From assembly GCA_030650395.1 (NCBI GenBank), contig JAUSDY010000097.1:1-64000 (forward strand): a stretch of DNA of 64,000 nt, written 5' to 3'. Both the position numbers and the translations under genes were made by a program. Within the stretch, counting starts at the first letter, position 1. Each line of letters begins with the position of its first letter. The notes beneath the pieces are model-generated. The model saw only the letters and a program-made list of their open reading frames with translations, made no database searches and had not been told where the DNA came from. Positions 51,556 through 60,966 of the stretch are shown here, piece after piece. This DNA is from Acidobacteriota bacterium (GTDB taxonomy: Bacteria; Acidobacteriota; Vicinamibacteria; Vicinamibacterales; UBA2999).

Positions 51556-53208
51556 TCAAGGGGAGGAACGCACGGGGACGAGCTCAATCTGCCTGGCCTG
51601 ATCCGCGTACCAGGCCGCGTTGGCGTCCGACATGAAGCCCTCTGTCACGAGCGCGCGCCCGGCTGCTTGCACGCATTCCACGTAGCGATTCCGCGTCAGC
51701 GATTCGCTGGCCGGAAGCAGTCCGAGCCGCCGCCACGCCTGGGTCGGGCTTTCGCGCTCGTCCCATACGCCGTTGCGGTTCATGTCCACGAACACATTTG
51801 AGGCGTCGAGTGGCTCCAGGCCATGGCCGGTGAATGCCGCAAACGACGTCGTTCCCGCGACGCTGTTGGGGTAGGGGAAATACACACCGAGCGGACACGC
51901 CACTTCCGGGAACGCCAGAGCGGGGCGCGTGTTCGCGCCGGCGCGGCCGCTCGTGTCCGGGGCGTCCGATCGCGATGCGGGCGGCGCGATGCCGCGATCG
52001 ACCCAGGCATCGAGCATGTCGATGAAGCGGTCCATCACCTTGGACATGTCGAGAATCTGCACCGCCCCCCGTCGCCCGTCCGGTAAATTCTCGCCGCCCG
52101 AGTGGCTGATGCTACGCACCTCGTACATCCGGTGCTTCGCCGTCAGGCCCTTTTCCGCCAGAATCCTCGCGTTGCTCCGCTTGTTAGCGAGATAGCTCGA
52201 CGACATGTAGTCGGGTTTCTTCGAGGGCCAGATGTTGTTGTACATCTGGTGCGAGATATCGAGCTGCGGCACGAACGCCGCCCTGTCGGCGTCGGTCGTG
52301 AGGAGCACGTCCTTGCCATCTTTCATCAAGACCGGCAACCACCCACCTGCCGCGCCATCGTCCGCGAGAATGCCGTCGAAGAACGCCCCGCCGTCGCGAT
52401 CGCGGTTCAAGCCAGGCGTGTAGTTCAGTCCGCGCCCGATGCGCGCCCCCGCCGAGTGCCCGTAAAGATACGTCCGTGACGGACGCCGGCCCAGCCGGTC
52501 GGCGATGAGATTGTGCGCGACCGAGGCGAAGTCCATGATGTAGCGCGCGGAGTCGTTGAAGGCGACGTCGTCGACCGTGGTGCCGTTGTCGAGCGTGGCG
52601 AGGATCTCGCCCAGACCTTCCGAAGATGTCCTGCGGGTTTTGACGAGGGCGAAGCCCTTCGACAGCATCAGCAAGTCGTACTTGTTGAGACCGGCGAGGG
52701 GGCGGGCGGGATCCAGGTTCTGGTCCCAGGCCTTGAGGTTTCCTTCCTTGAACGACGTGCCACGGCCATGCACGGTGACCCAGTTCTTGCCGTTCCACGC
52801 GCCGGGGCTGCTCGGAAAGATGACGGTCATGGCCGCGCCCTTGTCCCGTTGGTATTTCGCGACGGCGAAAAACCGTTCACCCGCGTCGGCGGTCTGCGGA
52901 AACACGAGGTCGGGTGCGTTGGTGAGGTATTCCTTGTAGTCGCCGGTTCTCGTCACGAAGCCGTCGACGCTGCCGTCCAGACCGATGTCAAGGCGACGAA
53001 AAGCTCGCCCCTCAATTGTCAGGGCGGTGTCCTGCATCAGACAGGAGGCCGGTCCGACCTTTTGCCCGCGCACATCGCGAGCCGTCGCGAGAAATCTGTC
53101 GCACGAGGCCACGCTCCCGGTCTGGGCGCTGACGCCCATCACGAGTGCGATCGCGCCGAGCGCAGAGACCAACACCGCGCGCCCCACCGAGCGCAGCAAT
53201 CCTTGCAT
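51556..53208 (-). CDS. exported alpha/beta hydrolase, tannase/feruloyl-esterase-like
   Basis: 550 residues from the ATG at 53208, with GGAGG upstream. Signal peptide MQGLLRSVGRAVLVSALGAI. The nucleophile region reads YLYGHSAGARIGRGLNYTPG; FFDGILADDGAAGGWLPVLM follows. The fold resembles secreted esterases, but the exact family is uncertain, and the disulfide-linked catalytic pattern of true tannases is not evident. The C-terminal half has CPLGVYFPYPNSVAGTTSFA and NVFVDMNRNGVWDE. It is the last gene before the aromatic-acid region and could release phenolic acids from plant esters. Confidence 0.6.
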   Translation of the reverse strand: MQGLLRSVGRAVLVSALGAIALVMGVSAQTGSVASCDRFLATARDVRGQKVGPASCLMQDTALTIEGRAFRRLDIGLDGSVDGFVTRTGDYKEYLTNAPDLVFPQTADAGERFFAVAKYQRDKGAAMTVIFPSSPGAWNGKNWVTVHGRGTSFKEGNLKAWDQNLDPARPLAGLNKYDLLMLSKGFALVKTRRTSSEGLGEILATLDNGTTVDDVAFNDSARYIMDFASVAHNLIADRLGRRPSRTYLYGHSAGARIGRGLNYTPGLNRDRDGGAFFDGILADDGAAGGWLPVLMKDGKDVLLTTDADRAAFVPQLDISHQMYNNIWPSKKPDYMSSSYLANKRSNARILAEKGLTAKHRMYEVRSISHSGGENLPDGRRGAVQILDMSKVMDRFIDMLDAWVDRGIAPPASRSDAPDTSGRAGANTRPALAFPEVACPLGVYFPYPNSVAGTTSFAAFTGHGLEPLDASNVFVDMNRNGVWDERESPTQAWRRLGLLPASESLTRNRYVECVQAAGRALVTEGFMSDANAAWYADQARQIELVPVRSSP

Positions 53209-53312
53209 CGAAGACCTCCCTGTCGCCCAGATCCGACCTTGACATCCTGGCGTTTTGGCGACAACTTTACCGCGCCCCATGGTACGACGAAGCGGGCACG
53301 GAGGACACGGAT

Positions 53313-54464
53313 TTGAACCAGGACGTATCGCGGCGCCGATTTCTTCAGACCGCTGCCGGGATCCCGCTCGCGGGCTTGACGATGGATGCGTCTGGCGCAC
53401 AGTCCACCGCTCGAGCCAAGCCAGCCGCGCCACCGCTGCCGCAGAAAATCAGCCCGCCGAACATCGGCGGCGGCGGCCGCGTCGAACGTGATTTCTATGG
53501 GGACTGGTTACAACGATCGGGCGTGCCGATCATCGAGGGTTACTCCATCCTGGACGCGGCGACCCAGGAACTCAAGCCGTGGCCGGAGATTGGCGGCCGC
53601 GGCCTCTATTGCCGCTTCTCGGGCAACGTCCACATGGACGCGATGATCATGGAGATTCCGGCGGGGAAGGCGCTGACCCCCGGCAAACACATGTACGAGC
53701 AGTTGGTGTATGTGCTGAGCGGGCGCGGCTACACGCGCGTCGAACAGGGTGGCAAGTTCAACAACGTGCGATGGGCAGAGGGAAGCCTGTTTGCGCCGCC
53801 TCTCAACGCCGAACATCGCCACTACAACGACGACAGCGGAAAGCCGGCCCGTCTGCTGGCAGTCACGACGCTTCCGCTGACGCTGCAGTTGGTGGGCAAC
53901 GTCGACTTCGTGTCGAAGACGCGGTTCGATTTCACCGATCGTTACAACGGGCAGGAAGAGTACTTCACCAAACGCCAGCGGATTCGGCAGCGGTGGGACA
54001 AGGCGAACCTGGTGCCCGACATCCGCAACGCCGAAGTCGTCAAATGGGAAGAGCGCGGCGGCGACAATGCCAGTATGTTCTACGACATGGGCGGCAACAC
54101 GATTTTGGAGCCGCACATTTCAGAGTTCGGTGTCGGCGAGTACAAGCTCGCGCATCGCCATCCGTACGAGGCCGTCATTCTCATCCTCAGCGGCGACGGG
54201 TTCAGCATTGCCGGGAAGAACGATCTGCTCAAGGACTACGTGAAGATGGACTGGCAGCGCAATTCCATCGTCTCGCCTCCGTACTTCTGGTATCACCAGC
54301 ACTTCAACACCGGTACCGTGCCGGCGCGCTATTTTGCCGTGACCGAGGGCGACTTTCCGAAGCGGCTGGGCATTCCGCTGGAAGTCGAGCAGATCGAGGC
54401 GAACCGCGAAGACCCGGCCATCCGCAAGTTGTTCGATGCCGAGCTCGCGAAGAAAAAACGATAA
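53313..54464 (+). CDS. Tat-exported double-cupin protein
   Basis: 383 residues. I choose the TTG at 53313 because GGAGG lies 8 bases upstream and the next residues form a Tat signal (NQDVSRRRFLQTAAGIPLAG). Two cupin barrels follow: one around GKHMYEQLVYVLSGRGYTRV and one around EYKLAHRHPYEAVILILSGD. The layout recalls gentisate dioxygenase-type bicupins, but few metal-binding His are visible in the first barrel. It may be an extracytoplasmic dioxygenase or a binding protein. It stands at the start of the aromatic region and is divergent from the hydrolase gene. Confidence 0.72.
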   Translation: MNQDVSRRRFLQTAAGIPLAGLTMDASGAQSTARAKPAAPPLPQKISPPNIGGGGRVERDFYGDWLQRSGVPIIEGYSILDAATQELKPWPEIGGRGLYCRFSGNVHMDAMIMEIPAGKALTPGKHMYEQLVYVLSGRGYTRVEQGGKFNNVRWAEGSLFAPPLNAEHRHYNDDSGKPARLLAVTTLPLTLQLVGNVDFVSKTRFDFTDRYNGQEEYFTKRQRIRQRWDKANLVPDIRNAEVVKWEERGGDNASMFYDMGGNTILEPHISEFGVGEYKLAHRHPYEAVILILSGDGFSIAGKNDLLKDYVKMDWQRNSIVSPPYFWYHQHFNTGTVPARYFAVTEGDFPKRLGIPLEVEQIEANREDPAIRKLFDAELAKKKR

Positions 54465-54467
54465 GCC

Positions 54468-55145
54468 TCACCCGAGTTTCGAGCGATGGTAGTCCCACGT
54501 CTTGGTGAACAAGTTCGCCGACCATAGATTGGCGCGACAGGCCTGCTGTTCCGCGTCGCTGAACACGTAGGGTTCGCCGATTTGCATGGCCATGTACTGG
54601 CGGCGGGCGTTTTCCTCGAGATACGTGGCCAGCGCGAAGCACTCGATCATATCCCCGCCCACCACCACGGCGCCGTGTGCCTTGAGCAGGATTGCGCGCG
54701 CCTGACCCAGCGTCGCGGCCAGCTGTTCGCCCATGGCTTTTGTGTTGATCGAGAGGGGCGAGTCCATCACCGGAATGTCGCCGAGCAGGCCGCCTTGCGC
54801 GTAGACCGGCCTGAACGTGGCCCCGACCATCGTGAGCAGCGTGGACCACCGCGGGTGCGTGTGCATCACGACTTTCACGTCCGGACGGGCGCGGTAGATT
54901 TCAGCATGGATGTGGAATTCGAGTGGCGGGCGAGCGGTGCCCTCGAGGAGACCACCGTCACGATCGACGACGACGATGTCGGGCGGTGTCAGGACGCTCC
55001 GCACCGACGCGCCTGAGTTGATGTAGAAGGAACCCGCGTCCCGCAGGGCGCTGCAGTGGCCGCTGTGGTCGACGATTTCCGCTCGCTCGAGCATGCGGAT
55101 CGCGTCCACCAGGGTCTGCTTCACCTCTGTCGGAGTCATTTCCAT
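54468..55145 (-). CDS. class II aldolase/adducin-family protein (1 of 3)
   Basis: 225 residues. Zinc-binding pattern of the family: HTHPRW near residue 99 and KAHGAVVVGGD near 155; the acidic/His pair in EFHIHAEIYRARPDVKVV is also present. The family includes fuculose-phosphate aldolases and 3,4-dihydroxyphthalate decarboxylase (PhtC), the latter fitting this neighbourhood. It is convergent with the cupin gene and divergent from the Pht5-like gene. Decarboxylase activity is an inference from context. Confidence 0.82.
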   Translation of the reverse strand: MEMTPTEVKQTLVDAIRMLERAEIVDHSGHCSALRDAGSFYINSGASVRSVLTPPDIVVVDRDGGLLEGTARPPLEFHIHAEIYRARPDVKVVMHTHPRWSTLLTMVGATFRPVYAQGGLLGDIPVMDSPLSINTKAMGEQLAATLGQARAILLKAHGAVVVGGDMIECFALATYLEENARRQYMAMQIGEPYVFSDAEQQACRANLWSANLFTKTWDYHRSKLG

Positions 55146-55233
55146 GTCTTCCTCTCGGCGTGAACGCGGCCCGTGCCATTATTCACCAAACACGGGCCGC
55201 CTGACCGCGAGTCCGCGGAAGGAGCGAGGAGAC

Positions 55234-56226
55234 GTGTCGAAACTCAGGCTCACGCTGGCGTGCTGCAACTACGATCGGACGCGTGCGCTCGTCGACGGCC
55301 GCGTGCGCCCGGACGGCATCGATCTGAACCACCTTGATCTGCCGGTCGAAGAGACGTTTTTCCGCATGCTCCGGCACCGGGAATTCGATGTCGCGGAGAT
55401 GTCGCTCTCGTCGTACGTGATGTCGCTGTTCCAGCCGGAGCGCCCGTTCATTGCCATCCCGGTGTTTCCCTCGCGCGCGTTTCGACATTCGGGCATCTAC
55501 ATCAACGCCGGCAGCGGCATCCGCGAGCCGAAAGACCTGATCGGCCGCAAGGTCGGTACGCCCGAGTACCAGTTGACCGCCGCGGTGTGGATTCGCGGCA
55601 TTCTGGCCGAGCATTACGGCGTGCCGGTCGAGAGCGTCACCTACTACACCGGCGGCCAGGAGGAGCGGGGCCGCCCTGAAAAGCTCCGCCTCGAATTGCC
55701 ACCGGGGATTCACGTGGAGCGCATCGGTCCGACCGACACCTTATCCTCGATGCTCGCCAGCGGAACGATCGATGCCCTGTACGCCCCGCGCGCACCGTCC
55801 AGCCTGTACACCAGTCCGGGCACGGTGACGCGCCTGTTCGCGGATTTCATGACGGTTGAACGCGACTATTTTCGTCAGACTGCCATCTTCCCAATCATGC
55901 ACACGCTCGTGATTCGCCGGGACGTGTACGAGCGCGACCGGTGGGTCGCGCAGTCGCTCTACAAGGCGTGGTGCGCGGCGCAGCAGGACACCTACCGGGA
56001 TCTCCGAGAAACGGCGGCGCTGAAGACGATGCTGCCCTGGCTCGTGGCCCACGTCGAGGAGACACGGCGCGAGATGGGCGACGATTTCTGGCCCTACGGA
56101 CTGGAACCGAATCGCCGCGTGTTGGAGACATTTCTCCGCTATTCGCACGAGCAAGGGCTCTCAAAGAACCTGTTGTCGCCCGACCAGCTGTTCGCGCCAG
56201 AGGCGTTGGAGTCTTTCAAGATCTGA
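55234..56226 (+). CDS. 4,5-dihydroxyphthalate decarboxylase-like protein (Pht5 family)
   Basis: 330 residues from the GTG at 55234, with AGGAG upstream; the frame is open further up but overlaps the divergent aldolase gene. The body is a periplasmic-binding-protein-like fold: LTLACCNYDRTRALVDGRVR, EFDVAEMSLSSYVMSLFQPE, LIGRKVGTPEYQLTAAVWIR, IDALYAPRAPSSLY. This family includes Pht5, which decarboxylates 4,5-dihydroxyphthalate to protocatechuate. No signal peptide is present, which favours an enzyme over a transport binding protein. Its place next to PCA-pathway genes supports this. Confidence 0.82.
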   Translation: MSKLRLTLACCNYDRTRALVDGRVRPDGIDLNHLDLPVEETFFRMLRHREFDVAEMSLSSYVMSLFQPERPFIAIPVFPSRAFRHSGIYINAGSGIREPKDLIGRKVGTPEYQLTAAVWIRGILAEHYGVPVESVTYYTGGQEERGRPEKLRLELPPGIHVERIGPTDTLSSMLASGTIDALYAPRAPSSLYTSPGTVTRLFADFMTVERDYFRQTAIFPIMHTLVIRRDVYERDRWVAQSLYKAWCAAQQDTYRDLRETAALKTMLPWLVAHVEETRREMGDDFWPYGLEPNRRVLETFLRYSHEQGLSKNLLSPDQLFAPEALESFKI

Positions 56227-56230
56227 TTTA

Positions 56231-57691
56231 TCAGAGCGATAGCCCTATCATCGGCCACCAGAACGGGACAATGAGCAGCAGCAAGACGAACTCAATCACC
56301 GTCAGCGCCAGGCCCATCTTGAACATGTCCTTTGGTGTGAAGCAGCCGAACGAGTAGCCGACCACGAGCACGGCCGTCTGATAGATGAAGATCTTTCCGC
56401 CCGCGCCGAAGGTCCAGATCATGCCGAGCGTGAGCGGGTCGACGTGATGGGTGTGCGCCAGCTGCATCAACACCGGGAGCGAGGTGGCCAGCATCGAAAT
56501 CTCGTCGCCCAGGAAGATGTGATACACAAAGCCCGTCCAGTACAGCACCGGCACCGATGTCCACGGGCTGTCGATGTACGGCGCCAGCCAGTCGAACGCG
56601 ACATCGGTCATGATCTTCAGGGCGCCGGTCTCTCGGAGAATGTCACCGGTGCTGATGGCTGCAGCCACGAAGATGATCGTCAGGAAATTGACCTTCTTGA
56701 CATCATCGATGTCGAGGACGCCGATGCCCGGCACCGTGGCGAGCAGCCCGATGCCGATGCCAATCATGGGCGCGGGAATGTGATGAATGAAGTCGGTCAT
56801 CCAGAGCCCCATCGCCAGGATCATGAGTGCCGCGGACCGCATCTCTAAGGCCGACAGCGGGCCGATTCGCTGTAACTCCTCGTTCAGGAAGCGGGCGCCG
56901 CCAGGCGGCCCCGCAATCTCCGGCGGGAAGAGCCAGATCGTCAGGCGCCACGCCAGAAAGATCGTCACGATATCCACGGGCAGGAACGCGAGCGCCCAAT
57001 GGCTCCACAGCACTTCCACCTGGCCGGCCCGTTCGATCACGCCGCGCGCGGTGATCGACGAGGCGCCGGCGATGAGCATCTTGTCGAAAATCGTGGCGGT
57101 GTACGTGATCGTGAGGAGCATGCCGCGCGCGATGTTGCTGCTTTTCGCCACGCCGAACACGTCGATGATGCCCATCGCCACCGAGCCCATGATGACGACA
57201 CGCGCCACACCGGACGGCACGAGCAGGGTGAGGATGAAGTCCGAAACGATCAGACCCAGCAGCAGGCGTGAATACGTGCTGCCCAGCCGCCGCATGACGC
57301 TGAACGCCAGCCGCCGCGCCAGGCCCGACTTGGTGGCCATCATGCCGAACAGCATGGCGCCGAAGAGGAACCATGGCGTGGTGTTGGAGAAGCCGGCAAA
57401 CGCGATCGGGAATGGCACGACGCCAAGCGCCCACGCCAGATAGAGGCCGATCAAACCGATGATCGCCGGATCGAGGACGTGGGTCATCCAGCCGAGAAGG
57501 ACGAACGCCATCAATGCGAGGCCGTGCTGCGCGTGCGGCTCGAGTCCCCACGGACCAAACCAGACGGCCAGTGGCACCGCGACGACCGCGATGCCGGCCA
57601 CGGCGCGCGCGCGACCCTGAAGGCCGGCGTGGGTCTGCGGGGCGGTGCCAGGCGAGGGCGGAACGCGCAATTCCTGTGAGCTGTCAGACAT
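56231..57691 (-). CDS. DASS/SLC13-family anion transporter
   Basis: 486 residues from the ATG at 57691; upstream in-frame sequence overlaps the divergent gene and lacks a site. About 12 membrane helices with family-typical stretches: AFAGFSNTTPWFLFGAMLFG, IARGMLLTITYTATIFDKML (with the SNT-like region NTT), and near the C-terminus MIWTFGAGGKIFIYQTAVLV. DASS carriers import di- or tricarboxylates with Na+. Here the likely substrate is an aromatic acid such as phthalate, given the neighbours. Confidence 0.85.
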   Translation of the reverse strand: MSDSSQELRVPPSPGTAPQTHAGLQGRARAVAGIAVVAVPLAVWFGPWGLEPHAQHGLALMAFVLLGWMTHVLDPAIIGLIGLYLAWALGVVPFPIAFAGFSNTTPWFLFGAMLFGMMATKSGLARRLAFSVMRRLGSTYSRLLLGLIVSDFILTLLVPSGVARVVIMGSVAMGIIDVFGVAKSSNIARGMLLTITYTATIFDKMLIAGASSITARGVIERAGQVEVLWSHWALAFLPVDIVTIFLAWRLTIWLFPPEIAGPPGGARFLNEELQRIGPLSALEMRSAALMILAMGLWMTDFIHHIPAPMIGIGIGLLATVPGIGVLDIDDVKKVNFLTIIFVAAAISTGDILRETGALKIMTDVAFDWLAPYIDSPWTSVPVLYWTGFVYHIFLGDEISMLATSLPVLMQLAHTHHVDPLTLGMIWTFGAGGKIFIYQTAVLVVGYSFGCFTPKDMFKMGLALTVIEFVLLLLIVPFWWPMIGLSL

Positions 57692-57769
57692 GGGGACGAG
57701 AGGATACTCCGGAACCCCGGAACGGCGATGTATCATGGCACTCCAAAAACTCTCCGGTGGAGGTGGGCT

Positions 57770-58573
57770 GTGATTGCGTACCGCAAGAAGTCGGCGCTCC
57801 TTTTCGTTGTCGCTCTCGCGGCGGTCGTCACGGCGGCGGGCGGCGTGCGGGCCACGGAGCAGAGCCGCTCGCTCACGACAGACGTCGAACTGCTCAAAGT
57901 GAAGATCGCGCAGGCCACGCGGATGTTGGCGCGCGAGGGGATTATCGCCTCGTCCGGCCACGTCAGCGCGCGCATTCCGGGTACCGATCGCGTGGTGATC
58001 GGTCCGGCCGACGTGACGCGAGACATCCTGACCGGCGCCGACATCGTGACGGTGGATCTGAATTCGAGAAAAATCAGCGGCAAACGCCGGGAGCCGCTCG
58101 AGACGGAAATCCATACGGGCATTTACCGCGCGCGGCGGGACGTCATGGCCGTCGTGCACAGCCATGCGGTCCATTCAGTCGTCTTTTCCGTCACAAAAAA
58201 ACCGATTCTGCCGATCAGCGTCCACGGCGCCATCTTCGCCGACGGTGTGCCGACCTTCGAGCACGTGGGTCACGTCAACACGCGCGATCTGGGCGACGGC
58301 CTGGCGCGGGCGCTCGGCCTTCATCGCGCCGTCCTGGTCAAGATGCACGGCGCCGCCATCGTTGGCGCGTCGATCGAAGAGGCGTTTGTTGCCGCGCTGC
58401 AACTCGAGGAGAACGCCGAAAAGCAGCTCTGGGCCGCGGCCACCGGCACGGTCGAGCCGATGACCGCGGAAGAGGCGGCTCGCAGCGTGCGGCAATCGTT
58501 CCAGCCCTCCAGTATTCAAAAACGTTGGCAGTACTACCAGGATCTCGAGCGCGTGGCGACGCCGCCCCGCTGA
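57770..58573 (+). CDS. exported class II aldolase-family protein (2 of 3)
   Basis: 267 residues from the GTG at 57770, which has GGAGG before it; an ATG at 57728 lacks a site. The N-terminus is a signal peptide (RKKSALLFVVALAAVVTAAG, then GVRA), rare for this fold. The catalytic region keeps ETEIHTGIYRARRDVMAVVH then SHAVHS (HSH) and LVKMHGAAIVG, as in active members. A periplasmic class II aldolase or decarboxylase is unusual; a cytosolic form with an N-terminal anchor is an alternative. It is the first gene of a plus-strand operon with the next three. Confidence 0.8.
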   Translation: MIAYRKKSALLFVVALAAVVTAAGGVRATEQSRSLTTDVELLKVKIAQATRMLAREGIIASSGHVSARIPGTDRVVIGPADVTRDILTGADIVTVDLNSRKISGKRREPLETEIHTGIYRARRDVMAVVHSHAVHSVVFSVTKKPILPISVHGAIFADGVPTFEHVGHVNTRDLGDGLARALGLHRAVLVKMHGAAIVGASIEEAFVAALQLEENAEKQLWAAATGTVEPMTAEEAARSVRQSFQPSSIQKRWQYYQDLERVATPPR

Positions 58574-58589
58574 GGGTGCGGAGGACGGC

Positions 58590-59339
58590 ATGGCTGCGCT
58601 AGCCCAGGCCCTCGACGAGCTGGTCACGGCCAATCACATTCTGGCGCGTGAGGGCGTGGTGGACGCGTTTGGTCATGTCAGCATCCGCCACCCCGAGTTC
58701 GCGGACCGTTTCATTCTGGCGCGGGCCCGGGCGCCGGAATGTATCGAGGTCGAGGACCTGATGGAATTCACGCTCGATGGCGCGCCGATCGAGCCGGCCG
58801 GCCGCAAGCCGTACGCGGAGCGGTTCATTCACGCTGGCGTGTATCAGGCGCGCCCCGATGTCCGGTCGGTCGTTCACAACCACAGCCCCAGCGTCATTCC
58901 GTTCGGCATCACCGGCACGCCGCTCCGGCCGGTCATGCACATGTGCGCGTCGATGGGGGCAGAGGTGCCGCTGTGGGATTCGCGCACCAGTTTCGGCGAC
59001 ACCAATCTGCTGGTCACGAATCTGGCGATGGCGGGCGACCTGGCGTCGGCACTCGGCGGCGGTGCTGTCGCACTGATGCGGGGGCACGGCTGCGTGGTGG
59101 CCGGCCGGTCGCTACGCGAAGTGGTGTTCAATTCCGTCTACCTCGAACTAAACGCCAACCTGCAGTGGAAGGCGCATACGCTCGGCACGATCAACTACCT
59201 GAGCGACGGGGAGGTCGAGGCGATCCTCAGCACCCGCGCGTCGTTCACGTACGAGCGCGCCTGGGAATACTGGTGCGGGCGCGCCGGGCGCGCCTACGAC
59301 CCTCAGCCGATGTCGGGACCCCTCGTCGAGCGCGACTGA
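58590..59339 (+). CDS. class II aldolase/adducin-family protein (3 of 3)
   Basis: 249 residues. Family landmarks: GVVDAFGHVSIRHPE, AERFIHAGVYQARPDVRSVV then HNHSPSVIPF, and LMRGHGCVVAGRSLREVVFN. It lacks a signal peptide, unlike its neighbour. It follows that gene by 16 bases and precedes the monooxygenase by one base. In Arthrobacter-type phthalate pathways a class II aldolase homologue (PhtC) decarboxylates 3,4-dihydroxyphthalate to protocatechuate; this protein could do a comparable step. Confidence 0.84.
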   Translation: MAALAQALDELVTANHILAREGVVDAFGHVSIRHPEFADRFILARARAPECIEVEDLMEFTLDGAPIEPAGRKPYAERFIHAGVYQARPDVRSVVHNHSPSVIPFGITGTPLRPVMHMCASMGAEVPLWDSRTSFGDTNLLVTNLAMAGDLASALGGGAVALMRGHGCVVAGRSLREVVFNSVYLELNANLQWKAHTLGTINYLSDGEVEAILSTRASFTYERAWEYWCGRAGRAYDPQPMSGPLVERD

Positions 59340-59340
59340 A

Positions 59341-60963
59341 GTGAAGCCGCGGATCACGACCGATGTCCTCATCGTGGGGGGCGGGCCCGTCGGGCTGATC
59401 CTGGCCGTCGATCTTGGCCGCCGGGGTATCCGCTGCACGCTGGTTGACAAGAAACCGGCGCCGGAATTCCTGCCGAAGATGGAGCGGTGCAACGCCCGCA
59501 CCATGGAAATCTTCCGCCGGATGGGATTGGCCGACAAGGTCCGGGCGGCCGGCCTGCCGAGCGACGTGCCGATGGACGTGTATGTCGCGCTCGCCTTGAA
59601 CGAGCCGCCGCTGCTGCGGCTGCCGTATCCCTCGGTGGCCGAGGCGCGGGCCGACAGTGCCGCATGCCACGACGGCTCGATGCCGCTCGAGCCGTATCAA
59701 CTCATTTCGCAGTACACGCTCGAGCCCTTGCTCAAGGCCGAAGCCGAACAACTGGCCAGCGTCACAGTCCGCTTTGAGTGCGAATTCCTCTCGCTATCAC
59801 AGCACGCCGAGTACGTCACGGCCGCGGTGCGCGCCAGCGATGGCGCCGTCTCGGAGATCACCGCGCACTACGTCGTCGGCTGCGATGGTGGATCGAGCAC
59901 GGTGCGCAGGCAGCTCGGGATTCCGCTTCGCGGCGAAGGCAACCTGCTGCAGCTCTGTCAGGCGCTCTACTATTGTCCTGACCTGGTCGACCTGCTGCCG
60001 ATCGGCGACGGGCCGGGCAAGGGCCGTCACTACCACATGGCGGATGCGCAATCGACGTTCCTGATCATGCAGGACTCGACCAGGCACTGGACGCTGCATG
60101 CGGCGGTCGAGTGCCCGGAAGACATGGCCGCGCACTTCGAGCGGACGGTGGGCGTGCCGGTCCGATACGAGATGCTCCACGCCGGCCACTGGAAGCTGAA
60201 CCTGCTCCTGGCCGAACACTATCAACGCGGCCGGGTGTTCCTGGCCGGCGACGCGGTGCATCTTGTCATTCCCACCGGCGGACTGGGCATGAACACCGGT
60301 GTGGGCGACGCGATCGATCTCGGCTGGAAACTGGCGGCGATGTTGCGGGGCTGGGGCGGACCGAATCTTCTGGCGTCGTACGAGATCGAGCGCCGGCAAG
60401 TCGGCGACCGCGTTCTCGGCGCCTCGCGCCATGCGTGGCTCGGCCGCCGCAAGTGGCGCGCGCAGTACCGCCCGAACATCCGTGAGGCAACGCCAGAAGG
60501 GCAGAGCACGCGCGACAACCTGGCGCGTGTGGCCGAGGTCGAACAGCGGAAGAGCAACGAGATGATTGGCGCCGAACTGGGCTATCGCTACGTGGGTTCG
60601 CCAATCATCTGGGAGGAGCCGGGCGGCCCCGAGCACCTCTTTCGAGAGTACGTTCCCACGACGTGGCCGGGAGCGCGACTGCCGCACGTGTGGCTCGAGA
60701 ACCAGACCGCCATCCAGGACCTGATCGGCGGCGGATATGCGCTGCTACGGCTGGGCGGAACGCCGGCGGACATGTCAGGACTGGAGGGCGCGATGCGAGC
60801 GTGTGGTGCGCCACTACAGGTGCTGACGATCGATGGCGGCGCCGCGCGAGACGTGTATGGGTTCGACCTTATCCTGCTGCGACCGGACATGCACGTCGCG
60901 TGGCGCGGCCAGACGGCGCCACCCGATGCCCACCAGCTCGTGGCCCTCGTGACGGGGCATTGA
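59341..60963 (+). CDS. FAD-dependent aromatic hydroxylase
   Basis: 540 residues from a GTG one base after the previous stop. FAD-binding motifs of class A flavoprotein monooxygenases are complete: VLIVGGGPVGLILAVDLGRR near the N-terminus, the DG motif VVGCDGGSSTVRRQLG near 180, and GD motif VFLAGDAVHLVIPTGGLGMN then TGVGDAIDLGWK near 300. A C-terminal thioredoxin-like domain (LLRLGGTPAD...DLILLRPDMHVAW) matches the larger MhpA/phenol hydroxylase type. It adds an OH to an aromatic ring with NAD(P)H and O2. Substrate not known. Confidence 0.92.
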   Translation: MKPRITTDVLIVGGGPVGLILAVDLGRRGIRCTLVDKKPAPEFLPKMERCNARTMEIFRRMGLADKVRAAGLPSDVPMDVYVALALNEPPLLRLPYPSVAEARADSAACHDGSMPLEPYQLISQYTLEPLLKAEAEQLASVTVRFECEFLSLSQHAEYVTAAVRASDGAVSEITAHYVVGCDGGSSTVRRQLGIPLRGEGNLLQLCQALYYCPDLVDLLPIGDGPGKGRHYHMADAQSTFLIMQDSTRHWTLHAAVECPEDMAAHFERTVGVPVRYEMLHAGHWKLNLLLAEHYQRGRVFLAGDAVHLVIPTGGLGMNTGVGDAIDLGWKLAAMLRGWGGPNLLASYEIERRQVGDRVLGASRHAWLGRRKWRAQYRPNIREATPEGQSTRDNLARVAEVEQRKSNEMIGAELGYRYVGSPIIWEEPGGPEHLFREYVPTTWPGARLPHVWLENQTAIQDLIGGGYALLRLGGTPADMSGLEGAMRACGAPLQVLTIDGGAARDVYGFDLILLRPDMHVAWRGQTAPPDAHQLVALVTGH

Positions 60964-60966
60964 GAC

